Source of the DNA: DASXKD01 sp963703605 | GTDB taxonomy: Bacteria; Actinomycetota; Actinomycetes; Streptosporangiales; Streptosporangiaceae | Assembly (NCBI GenBank): GCA_963703605.1 | Contig: CAVPFC010000051.1 | Coordinates: 186,001 to 250,000, forward strand | Reading direction: 5' to 3' | Length of the DNA stretch: 64,000 nucleotides | Part shown: in pieces, positions 19,488 to 28,106 of the stretch | Layout: every line of letters starts with the position of its first letter | Position numbering within the stretch: position 1 is the first letter of the stretch | Notes under the pieces: model-generated | The model's input: only the letters and a program-made list of their open reading frames with translations | Databases searched by the model: none | Told to the model about the DNA's origin: nothing | Position numbers and translations under genes: made by a program

Positions 19488-20603
19488 GTGCCCGCTTCGA
19501 TGAAAATCAGTGCGCTGGCGGCCACGGTCGCCCTGACGGCCGTCCTGGCCAGTTGCTCTACCGGCGGCGGATCGCCGGCGGCGTCATCATCGGCGTCCTT
19601 GTCACACGAGTCGGTTTCGGCCCTGACTCAGCAGGCGCGGCGGGAACACGGCCTGATGATCTACGCCAACATCCCGTCGGGGTACCTCCAGCCGGTCATC
19701 GCCGCATTTAACAAGCAGTACCCGTTCATCAAGATCAGCGCAGCTGACCTCAACGACAACGTGGTGTTCTCGAAATACGAGACCGAAGCCGCTCAAGGAG
19801 CGCGAACCGCGGACATGCTGATCGCCAGCGCCCCAGCGTTGTGGGTTCAGGCGGAACACAACGGCGTGACTGCAGGCGTCACCCCGACAGGTCTGAGTGC
19901 CTTCCCGTCGTGGGTGAATCAGGGCCATGGTGTCTTCGTCATGTCGGCCGAGCCCATCCTGCTCACGCATAACGACAAATTGCTGACCCCATCGCAGGTG
20001 CCCACGACGTATGCCCAGCTTGCCGCGGACGCGAAGGCGAATCCCGCCAAGTACAAGCTGGTGTCGTACTCGATCACCAATCCGCTCGATTACGCCGGGA
20101 TCTATGGCCTGACCCACCTCCTGGGACCGGCCAAGTTGTGGAGCTACTACGACGCCATGGCGCCGGTGACCAAGACCTTCGATGATGGTCTCACCGCTCT
20201 TACTTATGTGCTGCAGGGCGGCGCGTCACTCGGCTACATGACCTCGGGACTGGCCCAGGGTGTCCTTCCGCACTACAAGGGCCTGGCCAGCTACACCTAT
20301 ATGCAGGACGCGACGCCGCTCATTCCTCGCGGTATCACGGTGACCAAGAACGCGGGCAGCCCAGCCTCGGCTCAGCTGTTCCTGGACTTCCTGTACACCC
20401 AGGCCGGCCAGGACGCCCTGTGCGCCGGCGGCTTCGAGGCGACGATGAACAACTTCCACTCCGCCAACGGCTGTACCGCATCCCTGACGGCACTGCGGAG
20501 TCACGTCCCGGCGCACACGATCTACCTGGTGCCGATCAGCCAGGCGGTGCTTGGCCAGCAGAGCGCGATCACCAAGCACTGGAACCAGGCCTTCCACCGC
20601 TAG
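19488..20603 (+). CDS. Extracellular solute-binding lipoprotein, Fe3+/polyamine-type ABC importer
   Basis: 371 residues from a GTG at 19488, five bases after AGGAGG. The signal peptide ends in a lipobox LASC near residue 22. The mature domain has the type II fold of AfuA/FbpA-like proteins (HGLMIYANIPSGYLQPVIAAFNKQYPFIKI, split at residue 56-85, and LGYMTSGLAQGVLPHYKGL). It would deliver its ligand to the 12-helix permease at 20638. Family members bind iron, polyamines, phosphonates or small organic acids; the downstream AtuA pair favours an organic carbon source over iron. Confidence 0.88.
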   Translation: MPASMKISALAATVALTAVLASCSTGGGSPAASSSASLSHESVSALTQQARREHGLMIYANIPSGYLQPVIAAFNKQYPFIKISAADLNDNVVFSKYETEAAQGARTADMLIASAPALWVQAEHNGVTAGVTPTGLSAFPSWVNQGHGVFVMSAEPILLTHNDKLLTPSQVPTTYAQLAADAKANPAKYKLVSYSITNPLDYAGIYGLTHLLGPAKLWSYYDAMAPVTKTFDDGLTALTYVLQGGASLGYMTSGLAQGVLPHYKGLASYTYMQDATPLIPRGITVTKNAGSPASAQLFLDFLYTQAGQDALCAGGFEATMNNFHSANGCTASLTALRSHVPAHTIYLVPISQAVLGQQSAITKHWNQAFHR

Positions 20604-20637
20604 GCAGTGCCAGCAGACCTCCGGGGAGAAGAAACCC

Positions 20638-22383
20638 ATGACGAGCATGATCGAGCGCCCGCCCGAAGTCACGGCACCGGTGCCGGCCAGACCCCGGGCG
20701 CGCTGGCTCCCGGCGAGCGCCGGGCAGGCGCTGGTCTGGTTCGCCGTGGTCGCGCTCGTCGTAGGCCCCTTGTTCCCGCTGGTCTACTCGTCGCTGCGGA
20801 GCAAGCCGATCTATCTGCCGGGTGGAACGTTCACCCTCCAGGCGTACCGGACCCTATTCGCTGACCCGTTGTTCTGGAGGGCGGTAAGGAACACCGTTTC
20901 GTTTGCTGTCGGCACCACGGTCCTGGCCGTGGCCTGCGGCACAGCGCTTGCGATCCTGTGTGGCCGGACGAACCTGCCGGGGCGCAAGGCATACGGGCGG
21001 CTGCTGATAGCTCCGATCCTCATCCCGCCGCTCGGATTGATCGTCGGCTGGCTGGCGATCTACGGGCAGGGCGGGTATCTCACCCAGGCTGTCAGCAGGA
21101 ACCTGCATCTGCCGGTGTGGAACCTGTCTTCGATCCCCGGTATGTCGCTGCTCGGGGCCGTCATCACCATCCCGATCGTGTACCTGACCGTGCAGGCCGC
21201 GCTCGCCGGGACCGACTCCTCACTGGAGGACGCTGCGCGCGGCGCAGGCGCGGGACCATGGCGGGTGATCACCCGGGTGACCCTGCCGATGCTGCGTCCG
21301 GCCATCGTGAACTGCACTGTGCTGATCTTCGCCCTCTGCCTGGAGATCCTGGGTATCCCGCTGTTCCTCGGGACGCCGTCGAACATCGACTTCTACGCCA
21401 GCTACCTGTACCGATCCTGGAGCAGCGGAGCGACTCCTGATCCTCCTTCCGTCAGCGCCGGCGCCGTGGTGCTGCTGCTCGTCGTCTCGGGCCTGCTGAT
21501 CATCCGAGCCAGGCTGTCCGGCGCAGAGCAGCGGTTCATCGCCACCAGCGCAGTCGGTGGCGGCAGCTACCGCCCGCTTGACCTGGGCCGGTGGCGATGG
21601 CCCAGCTGCATCGCGCTGGGCACGTTCGTCGGCATTACCAGCGTGATCCCGCTGCTGGGGCTGATGCTGATGTCATGCGTGAAGGTGCTGACCACCCTGG
21701 AAGTGCCCTGGCATCTGTTCACTGCCGAGAACTGGCATCTGGTCGCCACCGACCCGACGCTGCGACGTTCCATCACTAACAGCCTGCTCATCGCCGGCGG
21801 CGGCGGCGCCGCCACCGTCCTGCTGGTCGCGGCGGCCACGCTGATCGCGCACCGCTCCGGGTTCCCGCTGCGGCGGACCCTGGCCCCCGCCTTGATCTAT
21901 CCGCGCGCCGTGCCCGGAGTGATCCTCGGCATCGGCTTCTTCTGGACTTATCTGATGTTCACGCCCGGTGCGCTGGTCCGCAACAACCTGTGGGGCGAAG
22001 CGATCGCGCTCTGCGTGCGGAACCTGACCCTGGCCTACGTGGTCATCTATCCCAGTCTCGCGCGCATCAACGCCGAGTTCGACCGCGCGGCCCGCTCCAG
22101 CGGGGCGGGCTGGTGGACGGTCGCGCGGCGGATCCTGCTGCCCATCCTGCGTCCCGCGCTGCTCGCGGCCTTCGTGCTCATGTTCATCACGCTGCTCGGC
22201 GACTACGACCCGGTGGTGTTCCTGCAGAAACCGGGCACCGAGGTGCTCGGGGTAACGATGCTCCAGACCTGGCAGCGGGGAATCGTCGGCCCGGTTGCCG
22301 CCTTGGCCGTCGTTCAGGTTGTCATCGTCGCCGTCGTGCTCCTGCTCGGGGCCCGGGTCCTTCGGAGGCTGCGCCGTGCCTGA
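20638..22383 (+). CDS. FbpB-like fused ABC transporter permease
   Basis: 581 residues with two permease modules in one chain, about 12 membrane helices. Each half carries an EAA-type loop that meets the ATPase: EDAARGAGAGPWRVITRV in the first and FDRAARSSGAGWWTVARRI in the second. The ATG at 20638 follows GGGGAG. It lies 34 bases after the binding-protein stop and overlaps the ATPase start by eight bases, so the three transporter genes are cotranscribed. Confidence 0.92.
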   Translation: MTSMIERPPEVTAPVPARPRARWLPASAGQALVWFAVVALVVGPLFPLVYSSLRSKPIYLPGGTFTLQAYRTLFADPLFWRAVRNTVSFAVGTTVLAVACGTALAILCGRTNLPGRKAYGRLLIAPILIPPLGLIVGWLAIYGQGGYLTQAVSRNLHLPVWNLSSIPGMSLLGAVITIPIVYLTVQAALAGTDSSLEDAARGAGAGPWRVITRVTLPMLRPAIVNCTVLIFALCLEILGIPLFLGTPSNIDFYASYLYRSWSSGATPDPPSVSAGAVVLLLVVSGLLIIRARLSGAEQRFIATSAVGGGSYRPLDLGRWRWPSCIALGTFVGITSVIPLLGLMLMSCVKVLTTLEVPWHLFTAENWHLVATDPTLRRSITNSLLIAGGGGAATVLLVAAATLIAHRSGFPLRRTLAPALIYPRAVPGVILGIGFFWTYLMFTPGALVRNNLWGEAIALCVRNLTLAYVVIYPSLARINAEFDRAARSSGAGWWTVARRILLPILRPALLAAFVLMFITLLGDYDPVVFLQKPGTEVLGVTMLQTWQRGIVGPVAALAVVQVVIVAVVLLLGARVLRRLRRA

Positions 22384-23434
22384 CATCCGTGTCGAGCACC
22401 TGGGCAAGTCCCTTTCCGGCACCAGGGTCCTCGACGACGTCAGCTTCACCGTGAAGGACAAGGAGTTCGTCACGCTGCTGGGACCGTCCGGGTGCGGCAA
22501 GACCACGACCCTGCTGTCCATCGCCGGTCTCCAGACCCCGGACGAGGGGCTCATCGTCTGCGGGGACGAGACCTTCGTCGACCTGGGCGCCGGTGTCGAC
22601 CTTGCGGCCGAGCGGCGCAATATCGGGATCGTGTTCCAGTCGTATGCGATCTGGCCGCATATGACCGTCGCGCAGAACGTGGCGTTTCCGCTGCGTGTCC
22701 GCAGGATGCCCAAGCGCGCCGTCACGGCCCGGGTGAAGGAGGTTCTGGCTCTTGTGGAGCTCAGTGCACAGGCGGGCCGCTACCCCCACCAACTGTCTGG
22801 CGGCCAGCAGCAGCGGGTGGCCCTCGCCCGCGCCATCGCATACTCGCCGGCGGTGCTGCTGCTCGACGAGCCGTTCTCGAACCTCGACGCCAAGCTGCGC
22901 GAACGCGCGCGTGACTGGCTCAAGGGGTTGCAGCACGCGCTCGGGCTCACCACGATCTTCGTGACCCACGACCAAACCGAGGCGCTGTCGATGAGCGACC
23001 GGATCCTGGTCATGAACGAGGGGCGCATCCTGCGCGAGGGGACCCCGGAGGAGGTCTACCGGCAGCCCCGGGGGCGCTTCGTCGCCGAATTCCTCGGGCA
23101 GTGCAATTTCCTCGCCGGCGCTGTCAGCGCCGGGCCCGGCGGCGACGCGGTGCTGCGGACGCCAGAGTTCGACGACGGCATCGTAGTGCCCGAACATCAT
23201 GCCGGTCCGAGCGGGACCATCGCCGTCCGGCCGGAGGACATCGAGATCAGCCAGCCCGGCCCGGTAGGCAGCGGCCCGGCGGGCACCGTCCTGGACGCCT
23301 CCTACCTCGGCGACCACTACCAGTACCGCGTCGCTGTCGGAGCGGTGCAGCTGTCCGTGCGCTCGCAACGCCCACTGGCGCAGGGGCCGGTACGCCTCCG
23401 CATTCCGCCCGGTGTCGCCACGTTCGTTGAATGA
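22376..23434 (+). CDS. FbpC/PotA-like ABC transporter ATP-binding protein
   Basis: 352 residues from a GTG at 22376. Walker A is GPSGCGKTT near residue 37, the Q-loop VFQSYAIWPHMTV, the signature LSGGQQQR, Walker B VLLLDEPFSNLDAKLRE and the H-loop VTHDQTEA. The C-terminal TOBE-type domain contains IAVRPEDIEI. The Ile in YAIWPHM matches the iron/polyamine branch. It overlaps the permease stop, completing the importer. Confidence 0.93.
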   Translation: MPDIRVEHLGKSLSGTRVLDDVSFTVKDKEFVTLLGPSGCGKTTTLLSIAGLQTPDEGLIVCGDETFVDLGAGVDLAAERRNIGIVFQSYAIWPHMTVAQNVAFPLRVRRMPKRAVTARVKEVLALVELSAQAGRYPHQLSGGQQQRVALARAIAYSPAVLLLDEPFSNLDAKLRERARDWLKGLQHALGLTTIFVTHDQTEALSMSDRILVMNEGRILREGTPEEVYRQPRGRFVAEFLGQCNFLAGAVSAGPGGDAVLRTPEFDDGIVVPEHHAGPSGTIAVRPEDIEISQPGPVGSGPAGTVLDASYLGDHYQYRVAVGAVQLSVRSQRPLAQGPVRLRIPPGVATFVE

Positions 23435-23500
23435 GCCCAGCCTCAGGCCGGTCCAGACCGGCCCAGTTGACGACCCTCTTAACACCAAGGAAGGCGGCAT

Positions 23501-24889
23501 ATGCCTAACCGATGTGGCCCGCCAGACAGCGTGGGCATCCTGGTACCGAGCGGCATGCTCGGCGCCGGGTTCAGCCCCGACACCATCACCCGCGGCATCT
23601 CCCTCGGCGCCGATGTCATCGCCGTCGACGGCGGTTCTACCGATTCAGGCCCCTACTACCTTGGCACCGGCACGGCTAAGACAACCGAGCGCGCCGTGCG
23701 CCGCGACCTCCGGCTGCTGCTGGCGGCCGCGAGCAGCGCCCGGATACCGCTGGTCGTCGGCTCCTGCGGTACCAGCGGGACGGACTCCGGCGTGAACTGG
23801 GTCGCCAACATCGTGAGCGCGATCAGCGTCGAGGACGAACTCGACCTGGCCGTCGCGAAGATATACAGCGAGCAGCGGGCCGACCGGCTGATCGCGGAAC
23901 TTGAGCGCGGGCGCATCCACGCCCTGCCGCCCAGCGCACCGGTGGACACAGCCACACTCGCCAAGTGCGAGCACATCGTCGGCATGATGGGCCACGAACC
24001 CATCCAGGAGGCGCTGCGGGGTGGCGCGAACATCGTGCTCGCCGGACGGGCTACGGACACGGCCGCCCCCGCAGCGTTCGCCCTCATGCATGGGATGCCA
24101 CCCGGACCGACCTGGCATGCGGCGAAAATCATCGAGTGCGGCGGCCAGTGCACCACCGACCCCCGTTCCGGCGGAGTGTTCGCCCGGATCGATCACACCG
24201 GCTTCAGCGTCGAGCCGCTCGACCCGGACGCGGCCTGCACCCCGGTGTCGGTGGCCGCACACATGCTGTACGAGACGGTCAACCCGTACATGATGCGCGA
24301 GCCAGGCGGCACCATCATGGTCGCCGATGCCCGGTACATCGCCATCGACGAGCGCACTGTGCGGGTCGAGGGGTCGCGGTTCGAGCCGGCCGGCCAGTAC
24401 ACGGTCAAACTCGAAGGTGCCGCGGTCACCGGGTACGAAACGGTGTCCTTTGCCGGTATCCGGGATCCACGGGTCCTCCGGTCGATCGATCTGTGGGCCG
24501 AGTTCTTCCAGAAGACGCTGACTGAGCGGGTGGAGACCGTGCTCGATCTGGCAGCCGGCTCATGGGGAGCCGATCTGCGGCTGTACGGCCACAACGCCAT
24601 CCTCGGCGAACTGGAACGCCCGCCGGCCACGCCTCACGAGGTAGGTGTGATGCTGCTGGTCAGCGCGGAAGACCAGCAGACGGCAACGGCGATCTCGAAA
24701 CTTGCCGACCCGCTGCTGCTGCACCTTCCCCTGCCGGCCATGAAATACCTGCCCAGCTTCGCGTTCGCTACCTCCCCCGCTCACATCGACCGTGGCGCAG
24801 CCTACGAGTTTGTGCTCAACCATGTCGTCAACGTCGACTCGCCGACCGAGATGTTCCGCCTGGAGATGACGGGGCCAAATCATGCCTGA
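23501..24889 (+). CDS. AtuA-family (DUF1446) acyclic terpene utilisation-like protein
   Basis: 462 residues; the ATG at 23501 follows AAGGAAGG. Conserved family features include the opening PSGMLGAGFSPDTI, the Asp-rich GADVIAVDGGSTDSGPYYLG, VGSCGTSGTD and ANIVLAGRATDTA. AtuA of Pseudomonas is needed for citronellol/geraniol growth, but its reaction is not known, and many DUF1446 proteins occur outside terpene clusters. Here it is coupled by an eight-base overlap to a DUF4387 gene and follows an importer, so the two probably form an enzyme acting on the imported substrate. The reaction cannot be named. Confidence 0.85.
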   Translation: MPNRCGPPDSVGILVPSGMLGAGFSPDTITRGISLGADVIAVDGGSTDSGPYYLGTGTAKTTERAVRRDLRLLLAAASSARIPLVVGSCGTSGTDSGVNWVANIVSAISVEDELDLAVAKIYSEQRADRLIAELERGRIHALPPSAPVDTATLAKCEHIVGMMGHEPIQEALRGGANIVLAGRATDTAAPAAFALMHGMPPGPTWHAAKIIECGGQCTTDPRSGGVFARIDHTGFSVEPLDPDAACTPVSVAAHMLYETVNPYMMREPGGTIMVADARYIAIDERTVRVEGSRFEPAGQYTVKLEGAAVTGYETVSFAGIRDPRVLRSIDLWAEFFQKTLTERVETVLDLAAGSWGADLRLYGHNAILGELERPPATPHEVGVMLLVSAEDQQTATAISKLADPLLLHLPLPAMKYLPSFAFATSPAHIDRGAAYEFVLNHVVNVDSPTEMFRLEMTGPNHA

Positions 24890-25217
24890 CACCAGGGGTG
24901 CAGCTCGCACGCTGGGCGAACTCGCCCTTGAGGTGCGGTCCAAGAACGCCGGCCCCTTCTGGATGACCCTTGAGGCATTCATGCCGGATGAGCAGACGTA
25001 TCGCATCGCGGCCGCGCTCATCACCCCGGAGCTGATCAGCGAGCTCTACCAGGTCCCGCCCACGTCATTGCAGATATTCCGCATCCCGGACCTGCACGTG
25101 GTCAAGGTCTCCTTCCCGCGCCCGATCGTCCAGGGCAGCTTGCGCGACCGGGACATGCACGCCGGGCAGCACCACGTTCCGCTGGCGAATACGTTTGTAC
25201 CGGGGACGAGCCTGTGA
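24882..25217 (+). CDS. DUF4387 family protein
   Basis: 111 residues from an ATG at 24882 inside the end of the AtuA gene. The family motif RSKNAGPFWMTLEAFM and the following YRIAAA and LQIFRIPDLHVVKVSFPRP are clear. DUF4387 proteins nearly always follow DUF1446 genes and may be a small subunit of the same enzyme. The end HAGQHHVPLANTFVPG is also conserved-looking. It is the last gene of the operon. Confidence 0.85.
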   Translation: MPDTRGAARTLGELALEVRSKNAGPFWMTLEAFMPDEQTYRIAAALITPELISELYQVPPTSLQIFRIPDLHVVKVSFPRPIVQGSLRDRDMHAGQHHVPLANTFVPGTSL

Positions 25218-26130
25218 AGAGCGCACTGCTGGACGCCATCATCCTCGAGGTGTGGTGGGCCCGGTGGTTGCCGGTGCGGCGGCTGGGTTGCGGGCCCGGC
25301 ACGTGGCCAACGTGCGGCGGGCTGGCCGCTAGGACCGGCCAGCCGAGGCATCCGGGTCGCACCGCATGTGTTGCTTGAACGCCATCATCATGGAAAAGTG
25401 GGGATTGTCGTGCTGCTCCAGACCCCGGCAGAGGCTAACAACCACGGCCGGGAGGTGGGCTCGGGTGAGCCCTGGAGACACCGGCGTCGCCGCCAGCATT
25501 CGGTCCCCTGATCGTCGAAGAGGCATTCCCGTATTACGCGGACCGCGCGATCCCCGTGACCCGTCGCCGCGCAGTGACAACCAGGATCGCACGACACTCC
25601 CTCCTGCTGGTCAGCCCGGCCACGGCGGCACGGCGAGCCTGCGGAGCCATGAGAAGCACCTCGGGCTGAGCGCCTGAGGCCGCGGGCCAGCCGTCCCCGA
25701 AGGGGGGCGGAGCCCGGTCCTGTGGGGGGCGAGGACCGGGCTCCGGGGACGGCCGGCGCCCGGCGTGCCATCGGGAGTCGGCCGCGGACGTGCGACTCTC
25801 GCACAGCCGCCGTTGCGTCCAGAACCTCCTGCGGTCCGGCTGCCGTTCCGGCGATGTGAGGTATTCGCCGATCGCGTCGCGCGGGGTTATGTCCCGAGGC
25901 AAGCCCGAACGCGACGCTGAGCCCGCGTCGCTGGGGCTCGGCGAGGAACCAAGGCGGCCGAGCATCGCAGCGCACAGCTGGTTGGGCGTTGAAAATAGAC
26001 CGCGTACGCCTTGGCGGCAAACTCGTCGGCTGTGACCGCTTTCGGCACAGGCTGGAACGGCCTGGCCTCGCATGACGGGCGAGGAATCGCCACCGGCTCA
26101 CACCAAGGGGATGCAGGGGATACTGGCCGT
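25218..26130. other. Long region without a recognisable gene
   Basis: About 900 bases with open frames on both strands but no recognisable domain, ribosome site or steady codon pattern. A minus-strand stretch (LPRDITPRDAIGEYLTSPERQ near 25850-25900 and PKAVTADEFAAKAYAVYF near 25990-26050) reads like protein in different frames and may be debris of one dead gene. The only clear structure is the hairpin at 25691-25752. Confidence 0.4.
25691..25752. other. Large two-part stem-loop
   Basis: An outer stem CCGTCCCCG (25691-25699) pairs with 25744-25752, and an inner 13-bp stem GGAGCCCGGTCCT (25709-25721) pairs with 25732-25744. The stems are separated by a G-rich bulge and capped by a ten-base loop. 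It could be a strong terminator for transcription from the AtuA operon or part of a structured RNA. Confidence 0.5.
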
Positions 26131-26382
26131 ATGGTTGACAACACCGCACGGGACCGAGCCATCTACCACGCGCTGAAGGCGGCCGACGAAGTCGCCGCGG
26201 CCCTCCAGGCTCACCTCATCGAGGAGCACCTGGCTGATCCGGATCGCACCGCGGTCCAGAATCCCGCTACCAACTCGCTTAAGCTCCTGCGGCAGGCTCG
26301 CGAGCGCCTCGGCCAAGGACTGCGAGCGGTCGAGGCCGAAAACATCGCCGAGTCCGACAAGATCTCGCTGCGTAACCAGTAA
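26131..26382 (+). CDS. Small hypothetical protein
   Basis: 83 residues, helical, starting MVDNTARDRAIYHALKAADE. It contains ALQAHLIEEHLADPDRTAVQ and RQARERLGQGLRAVEAEN. No domain is recognised and no clear ribosome site precedes the ATG. The composition looks coding, and it sits just upstream of the toxin-antitoxin pair, but cotranscription is doubtful because that pair has its own promoter. Confidence 0.45.
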   Translation: MVDNTARDRAIYHALKAADEVAAALQAHLIEEHLADPDRTAVQNPATNSLKLLRQARERLGQGLRAVEAENIAESDKISLRNQ

Positions 26383-26431
26383 CCGCCCGGGGAATGGCTT
26401 TCCGGCTGCTGGATCACGGATAGCATCCCGA

Positions 26432-26467
26432 TTGCACTTACAGATGCAGTTCAGATACAATACATGC
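26432..26467 (+). promoter_or_regulatory. Sigma-70-like promoter of the toxin-antitoxin pair, leaderless
   Basis: TTGCAC at 26432-26437 and TACAAT at 26456-26461 are separated by 18 bases. Transcription would start at about 26468, exactly at the antitoxin ATG, and there is no ribosome site, so the mRNA is probably leaderless. Confidence 0.65.
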
Positions 26468-26728
26468 ATGTCTACTTCGACGGTCGGCTTCGCGGTGGCC
26501 GATGAGGACCAGGAACGGCTGGCGCGCTTGGTGGAGCACTTTGGGGGCGGCAACCGGTCCGCGTACCTGCGGGCGACGCTTCCGGTGATGGAGTCTTTGG
26601 CCAGGGCGGAGCGGCTGCGGGAACTCCAGGCGCGCAACGCCGAACGGGCCGCGGCCGCCGGGCAGGACTATGAGTCATTGCTGGCGGAGATCCGCCAGGC
26701 GTACAAGGGCGGGACACCTGAGCGGTGA
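26468..26728 (+). CDS. Antitoxin-like ribbon-helix-helix protein
   Basis: 86 residues. The N-terminal half looks like a CopG/Arc-type DNA-binding segment: TVGFAVADEDQERLARLVEHF then GNRSAYLRATLPVMESL. A Glu/Arg-rich helix follows (AERLRELQARNAERAAA) and a flexible tail that would bind the toxin. The next gene encodes a PIN-domain protein and begins inside the stop codon (GTGA). Such antitoxins repress their own promoter, here at 26432-26461. Confidence 0.75.
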   Translation: MSTSTVGFAVADEDQERLARLVEHFGGGNRSAYLRATLPVMESLARAERLRELQARNAERAAAAGQDYESLLAEIRQAYKGGTPER

Positions 26729-27237
26729 GCCTGCCCGGGCCGGTCCCGGTACCGGTCGGTTTCGATGTCAACGTGCTGGTGCTGGCGGTCGCGACCGGTG
26801 AGTCTCCCTTCCGGAGCTGGCCGTCACCACCGCCCACATCTGGGAACCCGGCTGCGGATTGCCTGGGCGTTATCAACGACGCGGCGGAGTTCGCGCTGTG
26901 GCTCTCACCGCACATCCTGGCCAACACTGCCCGGGTGCTTGCCACGGTGCTCAAGACCCCGGACGAGGAGGTGGATGAGTACCTGGAGGTGCTGGCCGAG
27001 CTTGCCGAGGCCTCCGGCGGAGGGATCGCTAACCCGCCGCAAACGGTCAGCGACTGCCCGGACTGGGAGGACAGCCGGATCCTGGATCTGGCGGCGGCGG
27101 CGGGCGCGTTCCTCATCGTGTCCGCAGATGCGGACTTGACCAGCATGTCGCCGTGGCGCGGCCGGCCGATCATAGCGCCACCCCAGTTCGCGTCCATGGT
27201 CGACGCCTCCCGCCGGGCGCGCAGGCGGAAACGGTGA
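26725..27237 (+). CDS. PIN-domain toxin, VapC-like
   Basis: 170 residues from a GTG at 26725 that overlaps the antitoxin stop. PIN acidic residues appear in VGFDVNVLVLAV (Asp near residue 14), in the Glu/Asp cluster CPDWEDSRILDLAAAA and in FLIVSADADL. PIN toxins cut RNA, often tRNA, and are held inactive by the partner upstream. The first loop (residues 23-45) is Pro/Ser-rich and longer than in typical VapC. Confidence 0.75.
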   Translation: MSLPGPVPVPVGFDVNVLVLAVATGESPFRSWPSPPPTSGNPAADCLGVINDAAEFALWLSPHILANTARVLATVLKTPDEEVDEYLEVLAELAEASGGGIANPPQTVSDCPDWEDSRILDLAAAAGAFLIVSADADLTSMSPWRGRPIIAPPQFASMVDASRRARRRKR

Positions 27238-27548
27238 ACGCTGCTGCCGGTGCCCAGCGGCTGGCGGCACTCAGGTAGTTATGTTGGACGACGCGTCGAG
27301 TAGCCCGGAGATGACGCGCCGAGCCGTCCGGAGGTGTGGTGGACGCCGAGGCCGAGAGGTTCGCGCAGTTCGCCGGGCTGCGCGAGCGCGCGCTACGTGG
27401 ATCGTCCAAACCTGACCCGGGTGGCTGCCGGTCGGAGAAAGGATGCGCCCAAAGGAAAGAGAACTATCTGCTTAAAGGCATGCGCCACATCACCCAAAAT
27501 CACTGAGACTTTGTTACTAAGGACCGGAGTTCGTCGTGGGATTAATGA
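27238..27548. other. Intergenic region with no recognised gene
   Basis: About 310 bases between the toxin and a hydrolase remnant. A frame near 27340-27500 reads AEAERFAQFAGLRERAL and ends QRKENYLLKGMRHITQNH; it is short, lacks a start and matches nothing recognised. Confidence 0.3.
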
Positions 27549-27974
27549 ATGGCCGTCCTGGTGCCCACCAAGACCAGCGTTTACCACAACCTCGCCACCA
27601 GCGAGGACATAAAAGTGCCCGGATTCGGGCGGCTGATCGTCTACGACATGATGCCGTGCGCCACCTGGCCGGCCATGCACACCGACGCCTACGACGGGCC
27701 GTGGAACAAGTCGAAGACCACCATCCTCGTGGTCAACGCCCGGCACGATCCGATCACCCCGATCTGGGGCGCCAAGGCCGCGGTCCGCGAGCTGGGCAAC
27801 GCCCGGCTGCTCACCGTGAACGGCGACGGCCACACCAGCATGTACGTCGAACCCAGCACCTGCCGGGACGCCGCCCAGGCCGCCTACCTCATCTCTGTCA
27901 AACTGCCGCCAACAGGCACAATCTGCCCCGTCGACCAGCTCCCCTTCGGGCTGCCCGCACACGGCCGGCGGTGA
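27549..27974 (+). pseudogene. C-terminal remnant of a TAP-like alpha/beta hydrolase
   Basis: 141 residues correspond to the C-terminal domain of actinomycete tripeptidyl-aminopeptidase-like hydrolases. TTILVVNARHDPITPIWGAK carries the catalytic Asp and LTVNGDGHTSMYVEPSTC the catalytic His. The N-terminal two thirds, with signal peptide and nucleophile Ser, is absent and not found upstream. There is no ribosome site at 27549. The fragment is inactive unless read as a stand-alone domain. Confidence 0.65.
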
Positions 27975-28106
27975 CGCGGCTTTTGCTGTAGCAGTATGGA
28001 AGCCCGCGTGGGGGGCCTCGGCCGAGGCCGGACACCACCTGGGCAATCACGCTCCTGCGAGGATGACGCTACAACCGGCGAACGGCCGTGCCCAGGTTGC
28101 CGGATG

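Noticed and set aside
25218..26130. Several open frames on both strands
   Set aside because: They lack ribosome sites and recognisable domains and run antisense to each other; high GC gives long open frames by chance.
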